A model generated the notes under the pieces. That model was given only the letters and a program-made list of their open reading frames with translations. It was not told the origin of the DNA and did no database searches. Positions 12,369-20,900 of a stretch of DNA of 64,000 bases are shown piece by piece; the stretch's first letter is position 1; each line of letters begins with the position of its first letter. Source of the DNA: Ferrovibrio sp. MS7 (GTDB lineage Bacteria > Pseudomonadota > Alphaproteobacteria > Ferrovibrionales > Ferrovibrionaceae); NCBI RefSeq assembly GCF_038404985.1, contig NZ_JBBKBA010000001.1:1516001-1580000 (forward strand), written 5' to 3'. Made by a program: the position numbers and the translations under genes.

Positions 12369-13193
12369 TCAGGGCCTTAGGCGGTAGCCTCGGCGAAACA
12401 GCAGCAGGCAGAAGCCCCAGAGCGCGGCTGCTACCACGGCCAGGGCGGTGGCGCCGAGCGCGATATCGCCATCGGTGTGGCCGGTCATGCCATAGCGGAA
12501 GCCGTCGATCATGAAAAAGAACGGGTTGGCATGGGCGGCGGCATACCAGAAGGCCGGCAGTTGCTGCACCGAATAGAAGGTGCCCGACAGGAAGGCCAGC
12601 GGCGTCACCACGAAATTGGTCACGGCGGCGAGGTGGTCGAATTTCTGGCTCCACAAACCGGCCAGGATGCCGGTCAGGCTCATGATCAGCGAGCCGGTGA
12701 CGACGTAATAGATCACCGCCCACCAGGCCTGCACCGGCGTCGCGAGGAAAGGCTGCATGGCGATGAAGACGGCCGTGGCCACCACTGCGCCGCGGGTCAC
12801 GCCGGCAAGCACATAGGCGGTGAGCAATTCGCCGGCCGACAGCGGCGGCATCAGCACGTCCACGATATTGCCCTGGATTTTCGAGATCATCAGCGATGAC
12901 GAGGTGTTGGCGAAGGCATTCTGGGTGGTGGCCATCATGATCAGGCCGGGCGCCAGGAAGTCGATGAAGGGCAGGGCGCCGATATGACGTACGGCGCCAC
13001 CCAGCGCCAGCGCGAACACGGCGAAGAACAGCAAGGTGGTCACCACCGGCGCCAGCACGGTCTGCGTGATCACTTTCAGGAAGCGCTGCACTTCCTTGAG
13101 ATAGAGCGTCCACAGGCCGGTCCAGTTGACGGCGCCATAGGTGCGCGGACCGTTGATCGGGGCGGCGGCGGGCAGGTCGCTGGAAGGGGTCAT
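12369..13193 (-). CDS. ABC-2 type transporter permease
   Basis: Integral membrane subunit of an ABC-2 exporter; 274 residues with about six hydrophobic segments. It starts with an N-terminal cytoplasmic helix (LWTLYLKEVQRFLKVITQTV), typical of the NodJ/DrrB-like family. The ABC-2 signature region PLAFLSGTFYSVQQLPAFW precedes the last membrane segments. No ATP-binding partner lies beside it: the upstream neighbour is on the other strand. Its ATPase must be encoded elsewhere. Substrate unknown; polysaccharide, lipid or drug export are all possible in this family. Confidence 0.88.
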   Translation of the reverse strand: MTPSSDLPAAAPINGPRTYGAVNWTGLWTLYLKEVQRFLKVITQTVLAPVVTTLLFFAVFALALGGAVRHIGALPFIDFLAPGLIMMATTQNAFANTSSSLMISKIQGNIVDVLMPPLSAGELLTAYVLAGVTRGAVVATAVFIAMQPFLATPVQAWWAVIYYVVTGSLIMSLTGILAGLWSQKFDHLAAVTNFVVTPLAFLSGTFYSVQQLPAFWYAAAHANPFFFMIDGFRYGMTGHTDGDIALGATALAVVAAALWGFCLLLFRRGYRLRP

Positions 13194-13258
13194 GAAACTG
13201 GCCGGAGGGTACGGGGGGACGCTTGTCGGGCGCCTCTCATAGCGCGTATTTTGCGCCG

Positions 13259-14206
13259 ATGCAAAACGCCGCCGCCCCCGCTGATGCAGCGCCTGCCTGG
13301 CTGCCGGGCCTGCTGGCCGGCGAACGTGCCGCGCTGGCCCGCGCGATTACCGCCGTCGAGAATGAAACGCCTGAGGCCCGCCCAGTGCTGCGTGCCATCC
13401 GCGACCGGCTGGGCCGTGCCCTGGTGGTGGGTTTCACCGGCGCGCCGGGTGCCGGCAAGAGCACGCTGGTCAACGCCTATGTGGCGGAACTGCGCCAGCG
13501 CGGCCTCACCGTCGGCGTGGTGGCGGTGGATCCCTCCAGCCCGCTCACTGGCGGCGCCATCCTGGGCGACCGCATCCGCATGAGCCAGCATGCCGCCGAT
13601 CCTGGCGTGTTCATCCGCAGCCTCGCCAGCCGGGGCCATCTCGGCGGCCTGTCGCGCACGGCGGCACGGGTGATCGACGTGTTCGATGCCTCGGGCCGCG
13701 ACGTGGTGGTGGTGGAAACCGTCGGCACCGGCCAGTCGGAAGTGGAAATCGCCGAGATCGCCGATGTGCGCGTGGTGGTCAACGCGCCGGGCCTCGGCGA
13801 CGACATCCAGGCGATCAAGGCCGGCATCCTGGAAATCGCCGATGTGCTGGTGGTGAACAAATCCGACCTGCCTTTCGCCGAACGCTCGGCGCGGCAGCTT
13901 GCTGCAATGGCCGCTCAGCGTGATGGCCGCCCGGTGCCGGTGCTGCGCACCTCGGCGACGCGCAATGAAGGCGTGCCGGAATTGGCCGATGCCATCGCCG
14001 GCCTCGGGCGGCGCAAAAAACCCGATCCGAAGGCGCGGCTGCGCCGCCTGCTCACCGGCCTGGCGCAGGACTGGTTCCGCCGCCGCCTCGACACCCTGCC
14101 GCCGGCCAGGCTCGATGCCCTGGCGCTCGACCTGCTCGATGGCAGCGCCGATACCGATACCGTTCTCAAATCCCTCCTCCAACATCTGTCACGGGAGTCC
14201 GAGTAG
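13259..14206 (+). CDS. meaB: MeaB/ArgK-type P-loop GTPase
   Basis: G-protein chaperone that guards adenosylcobalamin-dependent methylmalonyl-CoA-type mutases. The start at ATG 13259 (315 residues) is preferred over the TTG at 13223. GFTGAPGAGKSTLVNAY is the P-loop. VVAVDPSSPLTGGAILGDRI and ETVGTGQSEVEIAEIADV are the MeaB switch regions. NAPGLGDDIQAIKAGILEIA is the family signature and VVNKSDLPFA the NKxD motif. No mutase gene is in the window, so the partner lies elsewhere. The aminotransferase starts 4 bp after it. Confidence 0.93.
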   Translation: MQNAAAPADAAPAWLPGLLAGERAALARAITAVENETPEARPVLRAIRDRLGRALVVGFTGAPGAGKSTLVNAYVAELRQRGLTVGVVAVDPSSPLTGGAILGDRIRMSQHAADPGVFIRSLASRGHLGGLSRTAARVIDVFDASGRDVVVVETVGTGQSEVEIAEIADVRVVVNAPGLGDDIQAIKAGILEIADVLVVNKSDLPFAERSARQLAAMAAQRDGRPVPVLRTSATRNEGVPELADAIAGLGRRKKPDPKARLRRLLTGLAQDWFRRRLDTLPPARLDALALDLLDGSADTDTVLKSLLQHLSRESE

Positions 14207-14210
14207 TCTC

Positions 14211-15374
14211 ATGTCCGTCACCGCCCCGATCCGCTCGAATATCCAGGCCATCAATGGTTCGCGTATCCGCATCGTCAACCGCGCCGCTGCCAACATGCCG
14301 GACGTGCTGCCGCTGTGGTTCGGCGAGGGCGACGATCCGACGCCGGCTTTCATCGCCGATGCCGCCGCCGAAGCGGCCAAGAGCGGCAAGACCTTCTACA
14401 CCGCCAACCGTGGCATCCCGGAATTGCGCAGCGCCATCCAGCGATACCTCAAGCGCATCTACGACCAGGATGTGGCCATCGAGCGCATCACCGTCACGGC
14501 ATCCGGCATGAACGCGCTGATGCTGATCACGCAATGCCTGGTCGGCCCCGGCGACAATGGCGTGGTGATCGGCCCGGTCTGGCCCAACGGCCAGCAGGCG
14601 ATGCGGGTGATGGGCGCCGAGCCGCGCCGCGTCGACCTGGAGCCGCGTGAAGACGGCGGCTGGCGCCTCGATCTCGACAAGCTGTTCGATGCCTGCGACG
14701 AGAATACCCGCCTGATCTCGATCAATTCACCCGGCAATCCGACCGGCTGGATGGCGACGGAAGAGGAATTGCGCGCCATTCTGGATTTCTGCCGCGCCCG
14801 TGGCATCTGGGTGCTGTCCGACGAAGTCTATTCCCGCATTGTCTACGACCGCCCCTATGCGCCGAGCTTCCTCACCATCTCCGAGCCCGATGATCCGGTG
14901 ATTATCGTCAACTCGTTTTCCAAGAGCTGGTCGATGACCGGCTGGCGGCTCGGCTGGATCATTGCGCCGCCACGGTTGCAGGCGGAAATCGAGAAGATGA
15001 CCGAGTTCAATATCTCGCACGCCACCACCTTCGTGCAGTATGGCGGCGTGGCGGCGATGGATCACGGCGACGCCTACACCAACAGTCTGGTGCAGCGCTA
15101 TGGCCAGGCCCGCGACATGGTATTTCAGCGCCTTGCCGCCTTGCCGCGCGTGCGCCTCGCCCGCCCGGAAGGCGCTTTCTATGCCTTCTTCGCGCTGGAT
15201 GGCATGAGCGACAGCCTGGCCTTCTGCCTCAAGCTGCTGGAGACCGCCAAGGTCGGCCTGGCGCCGGGCATTGCCTTCGGCGATACCGGCGAAGGCCGCA
15301 TCAGGCTCTGCTTCGCAGCCTCGCTGCCGAAGCTGTCTGAGGCGCTCGACCGCCTGGAGCCGCAGTTGCGCTAG
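14211..15374 (+). CDS. Class I PLP-dependent aminotransferase
   Basis: Aspartate-aminotransferase-fold enzyme, 387 residues from ATG 14211; an open frame further upstream only overlaps meaB in another phase. PLP-site motifs are visible: ISINSPGNPTGWM (substrate-side Asn), WVLSDEVYSRIVYD (Asp and Tyr) and NSFSKSWSMTGWRLGWI (Schiff-base Lys). RIRLCFAA near the end carries the carboxylate-binding Arg. Probably transcribed with meaB. Substrate not determinable; aspartate, aromatic or branched amino acids are possible. Confidence 0.9.
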   Translation: MSVTAPIRSNIQAINGSRIRIVNRAAANMPDVLPLWFGEGDDPTPAFIADAAAEAAKSGKTFYTANRGIPELRSAIQRYLKRIYDQDVAIERITVTASGMNALMLITQCLVGPGDNGVVIGPVWPNGQQAMRVMGAEPRRVDLEPREDGGWRLDLDKLFDACDENTRLISINSPGNPTGWMATEEELRAILDFCRARGIWVLSDEVYSRIVYDRPYAPSFLTISEPDDPVIIVNSFSKSWSMTGWRLGWIIAPPRLQAEIEKMTEFNISHATTFVQYGGVAAMDHGDAYTNSLVQRYGQARDMVFQRLAALPRVRLARPEGAFYAFFALDGMSDSLAFCLKLLETAKVGLAPGIAFGDTGEGRIRLCFAASLPKLSEALDRLEPQLR

Positions 15375-15398
15375 TCCGATATAATCGCAATTGGTCAC

Positions 15399-15464
15399 GT
15401 CATCGCCGGGCTTGACCCGGCGATCTCGCGGGAACGAGATGCCCGGATCAAGTCCGGGCATGAC
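15399..15464. repeat. Three-arm intergenic palindromic repeat
   Basis: The outer pair GTCAT (15399-15403) and ATGAC (15460-15464) encloses three adjacent hairpins: CGCCGGG-N5-CCCGGCG (15404-15422), ATCTCG-N6-CGAGAT (15423-15440) and GCCCGG-N7-CCGGGC (15441-15459). The whole can fold as a cloverleaf-like junction. The GCCGGGCTTGACCCGG style is a widespread dispersed repeat in alphaproteobacterial genomes. It sits in the 116-bp gap before the acyl-CoA dehydrogenase gene. Only this copy was seen in the window. Confidence 0.85.
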
Positions 15465-15490
15465 GATTAAAAAGGATAGTGGAGGAAAAC

Positions 15491-16639
15491 ATGCAGCAGC
15501 CGTATTTCAGCGACGAGCTGGAGCAGATGCGGGCGCAGATGGCGCGTTTCATCGCCCAGGAAGTAATGCCACAGGGCGAGGCCTGGGAGGAAAGCGGCGA
15601 GGTGCCACGCGAGATCCTGCGCCGCATGGGCGCGCTGGGTTTCCTTGGGCTGCGGCATGAGGAACGGTTTGGCGGCTTAGGGCTGGGCCCGCTGGCGTCC
15701 ACGGTGCTGGCGGAGGAATGTGGCAAGTCCGGCTTTGGCGGCTTTTCCGCGACTGTACTGGTGCATACCGACATGGCCTCGCCGCATCTGCGCCATGCCG
15801 GCTCGGAAGCACAATTGGCCGAGCATATGCCGGCCATCGTGCGCGGCGAACGCATCACGGCGATTGCCGTCACCGAACCCGATGCCGGTTCGGACGTGGC
15901 CGGTATGAAAAGCCGGGCAAAGCGCGATGGCGGCGACTGGGTGCTGAGCGGCTCCAAGATGTTCATCACCAATGGCGCGCTGGCCGATATCTATTTCGTC
16001 GCTGCCCGCACCGACCCGGACGCCAAGGGCTCGCGCGGCATCTCGATTTTCATTCTGCGCAAAGGGGCGCCGGGTTTCAGCGTCAGCCGCCGGCTGCGCA
16101 AGCATGGCTGGCTCTGCTCGGATACTGCCGAACTGAGCTTCGATGGCGTGCGGATTCCGGCTGCCGACATGCTGGGTGAGGAGAACAAGGGCTTCTACGC
16201 CATCATGAAGAATTTCCAGAATGAGCGCCTGGTGCTGGGCGCCATGGCGGTGGGCGAATGCCGCCGCGCGCTGGAGATCACCAAGCGCTATGTGGCAGAC
16301 CGCAAGGCCTTCGGCGCCACCCTGCTCGACAAGCAGGCGATCCGCCAGCGCCTGGCGATGCGCGAGGCGGAGACCGCCGCCGCCGCGCAACTGGTCTATC
16401 ATGCCGCCTGGCTGATGGAGCAAGGCGTTGATGCCGTAAGGGAAGTATCCATGGTCAAGGCGCTCTGCGGCGAGCTGGTCAACCGCGTGACCTATGATTG
16501 CCTGCAATTCCATGGCGGTGCCGGCTACCTGCGCGACTCAGCCATCGAGCGTATGGCCCGCGATGCCCGCATCCATCCCATCGGCGGCGGCGCCACCGAG
16601 GTGATGCTGGAAGAGGTGGCGAAACGCTGGGCGGTATGA
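15491..16639 (+). CDS. Acyl-CoA dehydrogenase
   Basis: FAD-dependent alpha,beta-dehydrogenase of acyl-CoA, 382 residues. The start at ATG 15491 follows a strong GGAGGAAAAC ribosome site; an in-frame GTG at 15479 precedes that site and is rejected. AIAVTEPDAGSDVAGMKSRA is the first acyl-CoA dehydrogenase signature. KMFITNGALADIY and the C-terminal FHGGAGYLRDSAIERMARDA match the family. The usual catalytic glutamate region of medium-chain enzymes, near the C-terminus, reads IERMARDARIHPIGGG. Chain length or branching preference cannot be assigned. Confidence 0.92.
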   Translation: MQQPYFSDELEQMRAQMARFIAQEVMPQGEAWEESGEVPREILRRMGALGFLGLRHEERFGGLGLGPLASTVLAEECGKSGFGGFSATVLVHTDMASPHLRHAGSEAQLAEHMPAIVRGERITAIAVTEPDAGSDVAGMKSRAKRDGGDWVLSGSKMFITNGALADIYFVAARTDPDAKGSRGISIFILRKGAPGFSVSRRLRKHGWLCSDTAELSFDGVRIPAADMLGEENKGFYAIMKNFQNERLVLGAMAVGECRRALEITKRYVADRKAFGATLLDKQAIRQRLAMREAETAAAAQLVYHAAWLMEQGVDAVREVSMVKALCGELVNRVTYDCLQFHGGAGYLRDSAIERMARDARIHPIGGGATEVMLEEVAKRWAV

Positions 16640-16706
16640 CCGCCTTTGGGCGCTGAGCGGTCTGATCTGCGCCAGAAAATAGTCCGCTTACATTACAATT
16701 GCGTCC

Positions 16707-16736
16707 TGTCCGACTTAAGGGTAACTTTGTCGGACA
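16707..16736. promoter_or_regulatory. Inverted repeat in the thiolase leader
   Basis: TGTCCGAC (16707-16714) and GTCGGACA (16729-16736) form a perfect 8-bp inverted repeat with a 14-nt AT-rich spacer, 22 bp before the thiolase start. There is no T-run. An operator for a dimeric repressor fits the arrangement, but the regulator is unknown. Confidence 0.5.
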
Positions 16737-16758
16737 AACTCTGGAGGGAACCCCGAAA

Positions 16759-17937
16759 ATGACCGAAGCCGTCATCGTCTCGACCGCGCGTACCGGCCTT
16801 GCCAAGTCCTGGAAGGGCGGATTCAACATGACCCATGGCGCCACCCTGGGCGGCGCTGCCCTGTCCGCCGCCGTCGAGCGCGCCAAGGTCGATCCGGCCG
16901 AGATCGAGGACGTGATCATGGGCTGCGCCAATCCGGAAGGCGCCACCGGCAGCAACATCGCCCGCCAGATTGCCATTCGTGCCGGCCTGCCGGTCAGCAC
17001 CTCGGGCGTCACCGTCAACCGTTTCTGCTCCTCGGGTCTCCAGACCATCGCCATGGCAGCGCAGCGTGTGATCGTCGATGGCGTGCCGGTGATGGCCGCC
17101 GGCGGCGTCGAGTCGATCTCGCTGGTGCAGAACGAGATGAACAAGAGCAACCTGGTCGATCCGTGGATTAAGGAGCACAAGCCGGAAATCTACTGGCCGA
17201 TGCTGCAGACTGCCGAGACCGTGGCGAAGCGCTACAATATCAGCCGCGAGGACCAGGACCGCTATGGCGCCCGCAGCCAGCAGCGCGCTGCCGCTGCCCG
17301 CGCCGCCGGCAAGTTCGATGCCGAGATCATTCCGGTGAAGACCACCATGGCGATTGCCGATAAGGAAACCGGCCAGATCACCACGCGCGAAGTCACCGTG
17401 AACAGCGATGAAGGCATTCGTGCCGACACCACGTTCGAAGGCGTGTCGCAGATCAAGCCGGCGATTCCGGGCGGCGTGATTGCGGCGGGCAATGCCAGCC
17501 AGTTCTCAGACGGCGCCTCGGCCTGCATCGTGATGAATGCCAAGCTGGCTGAGAAGCGCGGCCTGCAGCCGCTTGGCTATTTCCGTGGTTTCGCGGTGGC
17601 CGGTTGCGAGCCGGATGAAATGGGCATCGGCCCGGTGTTTGCCGTGCCGCGCCTGCTGGAACGGGCCGGCCTCAAGGTATCCGATATCGGCCTGTGGGAG
17701 CTGAACGAAGCCTTTGCCTGCCAGGTGATCTACAGCCGCGACAAGCTCGGCATCCCGGATGAATTGCTCAACGTCAATGGCGGCGCCATTGCCGTCGGCC
17801 ATCCCTATGGCACGTCCGGCGCGCGCCTCACCGGCCATGCCCTGATCGAGGGCAAGCGCCGTGGTGCCAAGTATGTGGTGGTGACCATGTGCATCGGCGG
17901 TGGCATGGGTGCCGCCGGCCTGTTCGAGGTCGCCTGA
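16759..17937 (+). CDS. Acetyl-CoA acetyltransferase (thiolase)
   Basis: Thiolase of fatty-acid breakdown or acetoacetyl-CoA metabolism, 392 residues. The start is at ATG 16759 with GGAGG about 11 nt upstream. The nucleophilic Cys is in [16 protein letters not shown]. The general-base His is in [14 protein letters not shown] and the second Cys in [15 protein letters not shown]. The N-terminus [18 protein letters not shown] is typical of FadA/PhaA-like enzymes. It follows the acyl-CoA dehydrogenase by 119 bp containing an operator-like repeat, and ends at a terminator. Confidence 0.94.
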   Translation: MTEAVIVSTARTGLAKSWKGGFNMTHGATLGGAALSAAVERAKVDPAEIEDVIMGCANPEGATGSNIARQIAIRAGLPVSTSGVTVNRFCSSGLQTIAMAAQRVIVDGVPVMAAGGVESISLVQNEMNKSNLVDPWIKEHKPEIYWPMLQTAETVAKRYNISREDQDRYGARSQQRAAAARAAGKFDAEIIPVKTTMAIADKETGQITTREVTVNSDEGIRADTTFEGVSQIKPAIPGGVIAAGNASQFSDGASACIVMNAKLAEKRGLQPLGYFRGFAVAGCEPDEMGIGPVFAVPRLLERAGLKVSDIGLWELNEAFACQVIYSRDKLGIPDELLNVNGGAIAVGHPYGTSGARLTGHALIEGKRRGAKYVVVTMCIGGGMGAAGLFEVA

Positions 17938-17965
17938 GCGGAAGACGCTGGTTTCGCTGCTAGGG

Positions 17966-17996
17966 AAGGGGCCGGTTCGCCGGCCCTTTTCTTTTT
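17966..17996 (+). terminator. Intrinsic terminator after the thiolase gene
   Basis: GGGCCGG, a UUCG tetraloop and CCGGCCC (17969-17986), extended by A-T pairs and followed by TTTTCTTTTT. A classic terminator on the plus strand, overlapping the stop codon of the convergent small HTH gene. Confidence 0.93.
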
Positions 17997-18210
17997 AGCT
18001 GCGCAGCACGTCGTTGATCGCCTGGGCAACGCGGGTCGGCGTGGCGTCGATGCCTTTCAGGATATTCACCAGGTTGGCGCGCGGCACGCCCACCTGCAGC
18101 GCAAAGTCATCCAGCGTGATGCCCTTAACGCGGCACCATTGAATCACTTGGTCGTGGGAATCCTTGGGGAAGTAGAGGCGGTTGTCCTGGCGGATCGGTG
18201 CAATAAGCAT
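17995..18210 (-). CDS. Small HTH-like protein
   Basis: Hypothetical protein of 71 residues starting at ATG 18210; an upstream extension to 18279 is possible but less likely, as the coding-like composition begins at MLIAPIRQDNRLYFP. The C-terminal half, TLDDFALQVGVPRANLVNIL, has the spacing of a Cro/XRE-type helix-turn-helix (helix, turn, recognition helix). No partner toxin or membrane segment was seen. It may be a small DNA-binding regulator; the target is unknown. Confidence 0.65.
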   Translation of the reverse strand: MLIAPIRQDNRLYFPKDSHDQVIQWCRVKGITLDDFALQVGVPRANLVNILKGIDATPTRVAQAINDVLRS

Positions 18211-18288
18211 TGTTTTCTCGTTTGACACCGCCGCAGCCAGTGACTGGCGCGGCGATGAAGCTGCTGATCGTCGCGACACACAAACGCT

Positions 18289-18335
18289 AAAAAAAGACAG
18301 GGCGGATACATCGCCATAACAGGGAGGATCCGCCC
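18289..18335 (-). terminator. Intrinsic terminator for the SYLF-DUF3293 pair
   Basis: Read on the minus strand, GGGCGGAT and ATCCGCCC (18328-18335 and 18300-18307) pair around a 20-nt loop and are followed by TGTCTTTTTTT. It lies 40 bp after the DUF3293 stop codon. Confidence 0.75.
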
Positions 18336-18375
18336 TTGGCCGGTGTTAACCAAGCCTGGGGTAACGATGTGGTTA

Positions 18376-18837
18376 TTAAGAAAGCCGGAGAGATTCGTCA
18401 ACGGAATTTCTACGGGTACGGATCAACTGGGGCCGGCTGCCTAAGCGGGTGAAAAGTAACGCATTCTGTCCGAGTTGGCGGGCCAGGATGGTGCCGATCC
18501 GGCGCGGCATGCCGAGGATGGCGACCCCGGCTTCGGTCCAGGCCGGATCAGTGGCGCGGTATTCCGCCGGCAGCCAGCGGTAGCCCCCCTTGTCCAGCCA
18601 GGCTTTCAACGCAGCATCGGCGGCATGGTTTTCTGTGGCCGCGTGGCGGCGGCTGGCCGGATTCCAGGCGGTGAGCAGCACCGCCTGGTTCACCCGCTCG
18701 GCCCGCAGCCAGGCGTCAGTGGCGGGATCGTAGCGGTCCGGATGCAGTACCAGCTCGGCCGCGCCATTATCGGAGTTGCTTGGCCGCACCACCGCATAGG
18801 CGGTGGTGCGGTAGGCGCGGGCCAAGCTGGGGCGCAT
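18376..18837 (-). CDS. DUF3293 family protein
   Basis: Unknown function, 153 residues. The body matches DUF3293: LLTAWNPASRRHAATENHAA (about residues 54-73), a central Trp/Pro region, then PAWTEAGVAILGMPRRIGTI and GQNALLF. No signal peptide or membrane segment. Its ATG overlaps the stop of the SYLF gene (ATGA), so the two are translationally coupled. No function is established for the family as far as I know. Confidence 0.82.
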   Translation of the reverse strand: MRPSLARAYRTTAYAVVRPSNSDNGAAELVLHPDRYDPATDAWLRAERVNQAVLLTAWNPASRRHAATENHAADAALKAWLDKGGYRWLPAEYRATDPAWTEAGVAILGMPRRIGTILARQLGQNALLFTRLGSRPQLIRTRRNSVDESLRLS

Positions 18838-19529
18838 CAGCGCAGTTCGGCCTGTAGCAGCGCCTGGCGCAGTTCGCCGGTGCCGTTATTGGCCACGGCG
18901 TTGTTGTAGAGGATATCGCGCGGATGTGCCGAGCGGCCATAATAGGCTTCGTTGCGGCTATGGCGTGCGGTGATCACCGCACCTTCCACCGAAAAGCCGA
19001 CCGCCAAGCCCTTGGTGCGGGCATAGGAAAGGATGTCGGCGCCCAGGTTGGTGGTGGTGGAGGCTTCGATGCCAACGCCGACCGGGCCGGCAGCAACGCT
19101 GGCATCGGCGCCGAGCTTGAATTCGTTGCGCAGGATCGCATCGACCGCACGGGCCGACATCAGCAGCAGCATCACTTCCGACACCTCGCCGCCGATCTGC
19201 AGGCCGATCGAGCCGGCGCCCATGGTGTAGATCGAGGGCTGGCTCCACTGGCCACTGTTGCGGGCCAGCAGCACGCCGGAACCGCCTTCGCCGCCGATGA
19301 TGAAGCTGCCCTTGATGAGCTGCGGCACCACGAAGACACCGCGCGCATTCGCGAGATGGTGTCGCATATCGGTGAAATTGGTGTCACGGGTGAAGTTGTC
19401 GACGGCAATTCGGGCCTGATCAATCAAGGCTTGGTCGCCAGCCTGGGCCATGGCGGTACGGCTAATGGGGAGCAGGCCGGCGGCGCCGGCCAGGGCCAAG
19501 TTTTGCAGCAGGGTGCGGCGGGCAATCAT
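18837..19529 (-). CDS. SYLF/Ysc84 lipid-binding domain protein
   Basis: Exported protein of 230 residues with a SYLF (Ysc84 actin-binding-like, bacterial lipid-binding) domain. ATG 19529 is preceded by GAGG at a good distance; it gives a clean signal peptide IARRTLLQNLALAGAAGLL...AMA with a twin-arginine-like start. ARGVFVVPQLIKGSFIIGGE, GGSGVLLARNSGQWSQP and the glycine-rich GPVGVGIEASTTTNLGADIL are the family blocks. Probably periplasmic. It is the first gene of a pair with DUF3293 and is divergent from xseB. Confidence 0.88.
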   Translation of the reverse strand: MIARRTLLQNLALAGAAGLLPISRTAMAQAGDQALIDQARIAVDNFTRDTNFTDMRHHLANARGVFVVPQLIKGSFIIGGEGGSGVLLARNSGQWSQPSIYTMGAGSIGLQIGGEVSEVMLLLMSARAVDAILRNEFKLGADASVAAGPVGVGIEASTTTNLGADILSYARTKGLAVGFSVEGAVITARHSRNEAYYGRSAHPRDILYNNAVANNGTGELRQALLQAELR

Positions 19530-19682
19530 GGGTCCATCCTCGCGTTGGTAAATCTCGGGGGTTGGCAAACATAATCATACAATATATGGAGCCAGCCAGG
19601 GACTGCCTGTGCGTTGTGGCAACCCCTGGGGCGGCCTTAGACTAGGCCGGCAAATGGGGCCGAATTTGGATCAGGAGGCGGC

Positions 19683-19967
19683 ATGACTAAGGCAGCCAAT
19701 ACGACGGAAACGGCGGAAAACCAGCCGGAAATCCCCGCCGACATCCAGGCCATGAGCTTCGAGGCGGCCTTGAAGGCGCTGGACGAGATTGTCTCGCGGC
19801 TGGAGAGCGGCCGGGTGGAACTCGAGGAATCCATCGCGCTCTATGGCCGTGGTGCGTTGCTGCGCCGCCACTGCGAAACCAAGCTGCGGGCGGCGGAAGA
19901 GAAGATCGAGAAGATCGTGGTGGCGGGCGACGGTTCCGTCTCCGCCCAGCCGTTCCGGGGCGACTGA
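19683..19967 (+). CDS. xseB: Exodeoxyribonuclease VII small subunit
   Basis: Small helical subunit that binds XseA and activates single-strand DNA degradation; 94 residues. SFEAALKALDEIVSRLESG followed by ELEESIALYGRGALL and CETKLRAAEEKI is the full XseB signature. A strong AGGAGG site precedes ATG 19683. It heads xseB-ispA-dxs, a very common gene order. The N-terminal 22 residues are a poorly conserved extension. Confidence 0.96.
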   Translation: MTKAANTTETAENQPEIPADIQAMSFEAALKALDEIVSRLESGRVELEESIALYGRGALLRRHCETKLRAAEEKIEKIVVAGDGSVSAQPFRGD

Positions 19968-19978
19968 GCCACCCTGCC

Positions 19979-20887
19979 ATGAGCGACACAGCTTTTCAGG
20001 CGGCGATGCAGGACGTGGCGGCCGCCATTGAGGCGTTGCTGCCGGAATTGCTGCCGAAACCCGAAGGCCATACCAAGGCCTTGGACGGCGCCATGCTCTA
20101 TGCCTGCCTGGGCGGCGGTAAGCGCCTGCGGCCGCTGCTGACGGTCGCCGGTGCCGACCTGTTCGGCGTGCAGCGCGGCCACAGCCTGCGCGCCGCTGCG
20201 GCCATCGAGATGCTGCATTGCTATTCGCTGGCCCATGACGACCTGCCCTGCATGGACGATGACGACCTGCGACGCGGCCGGCCGACCCTGCATAAGGCCT
20301 ATGACGAGGCCACCGCCGTGCTGGCCGGCGACGGGTTGCAGGCCCAGGCCTTTGCCGTGCTGGCCGATCCGGCGACACATCCGGATGCCGGCGTGCGGCT
20401 GGAACTGGTGGCGGCGCTGGCCCAGGCGGCGGGGCCGCGCGGCATGGTCGGCGGCCAGGCCATCGACCTGCATGCCGAAGCCCTGGCAGAGCAGGGCAAG
20501 CCCATGACCATGGCAGAGATCAGCCGGTTGCAGGCGCTGAAAACCGGCGCCCTGATTGGTTTCGCCGCCGAGGCCGGCGGCATCCTGGGCCGGGCGGATC
20601 CGGCGGCGCGACAGGCGTTGCGGGCTTATGCCGGAGCCATCGGCCTGGCCTTCCAGATCGCCGACGATATCCTGGACCGGGAGGGCGATGCCGCCACGCT
20701 CGGCAAGCGGGTGGGCAAGGACGAGGCTGCCGGCAAGGCCACCTTTGTTGGCCTGCTGGGCCTGGAGGGGGCCAAGGCGCGGGCCGCGGAACTGGTGCGC
20801 GAGGCCCAGGGGTATCTTGGCCAACTGCCGGGCGATACAGGGGTTTTGCATGGATTGGCGGCGTTTGTTATAACCCGCCGCTCGTGA
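19979..20887 (+). CDS. ispA: Farnesyl/geranyl diphosphate synthase
   Basis: Trans-prenyltransferase building C10-C15 isoprenoid diphosphates from IPP and DMAPP; 302 residues. [10 protein letters not shown] binds [21 protein letters not shown] is the first Asp-rich motif and [14 protein letters not shown] the second. It sits 11 bp after xseB and 13 bp before dxs. The product chain length (GPP or FPP) is assigned by family, not from a decisive residue. Confidence 0.96.
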   Translation: MSDTAFQAAMQDVAAAIEALLPELLPKPEGHTKALDGAMLYACLGGGKRLRPLLTVAGADLFGVQRGHSLRAAAAIEMLHCYSLAHDDLPCMDDDDLRRGRPTLHKAYDEATAVLAGDGLQAQAFAVLADPATHPDAGVRLELVAALAQAAGPRGMVGGQAIDLHAEALAEQGKPMTMAEISRLQALKTGALIGFAAEAGGILGRADPAARQALRAYAGAIGLAFQIADDILDREGDAATLGKRVGKDEAAGKATFVGLLGLEGAKARAAELVREAQGYLGQLPGDTGVLHGLAAFVITRRS

Positions 20888-20900
20888 CAGAATACGCCCC

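Noticed and set aside
15479-15490. GTG at 15479 as start of the acyl-CoA dehydrogenase
   Set aside because: It precedes the strong ribosome site GGAGG that serves ATG 15491.
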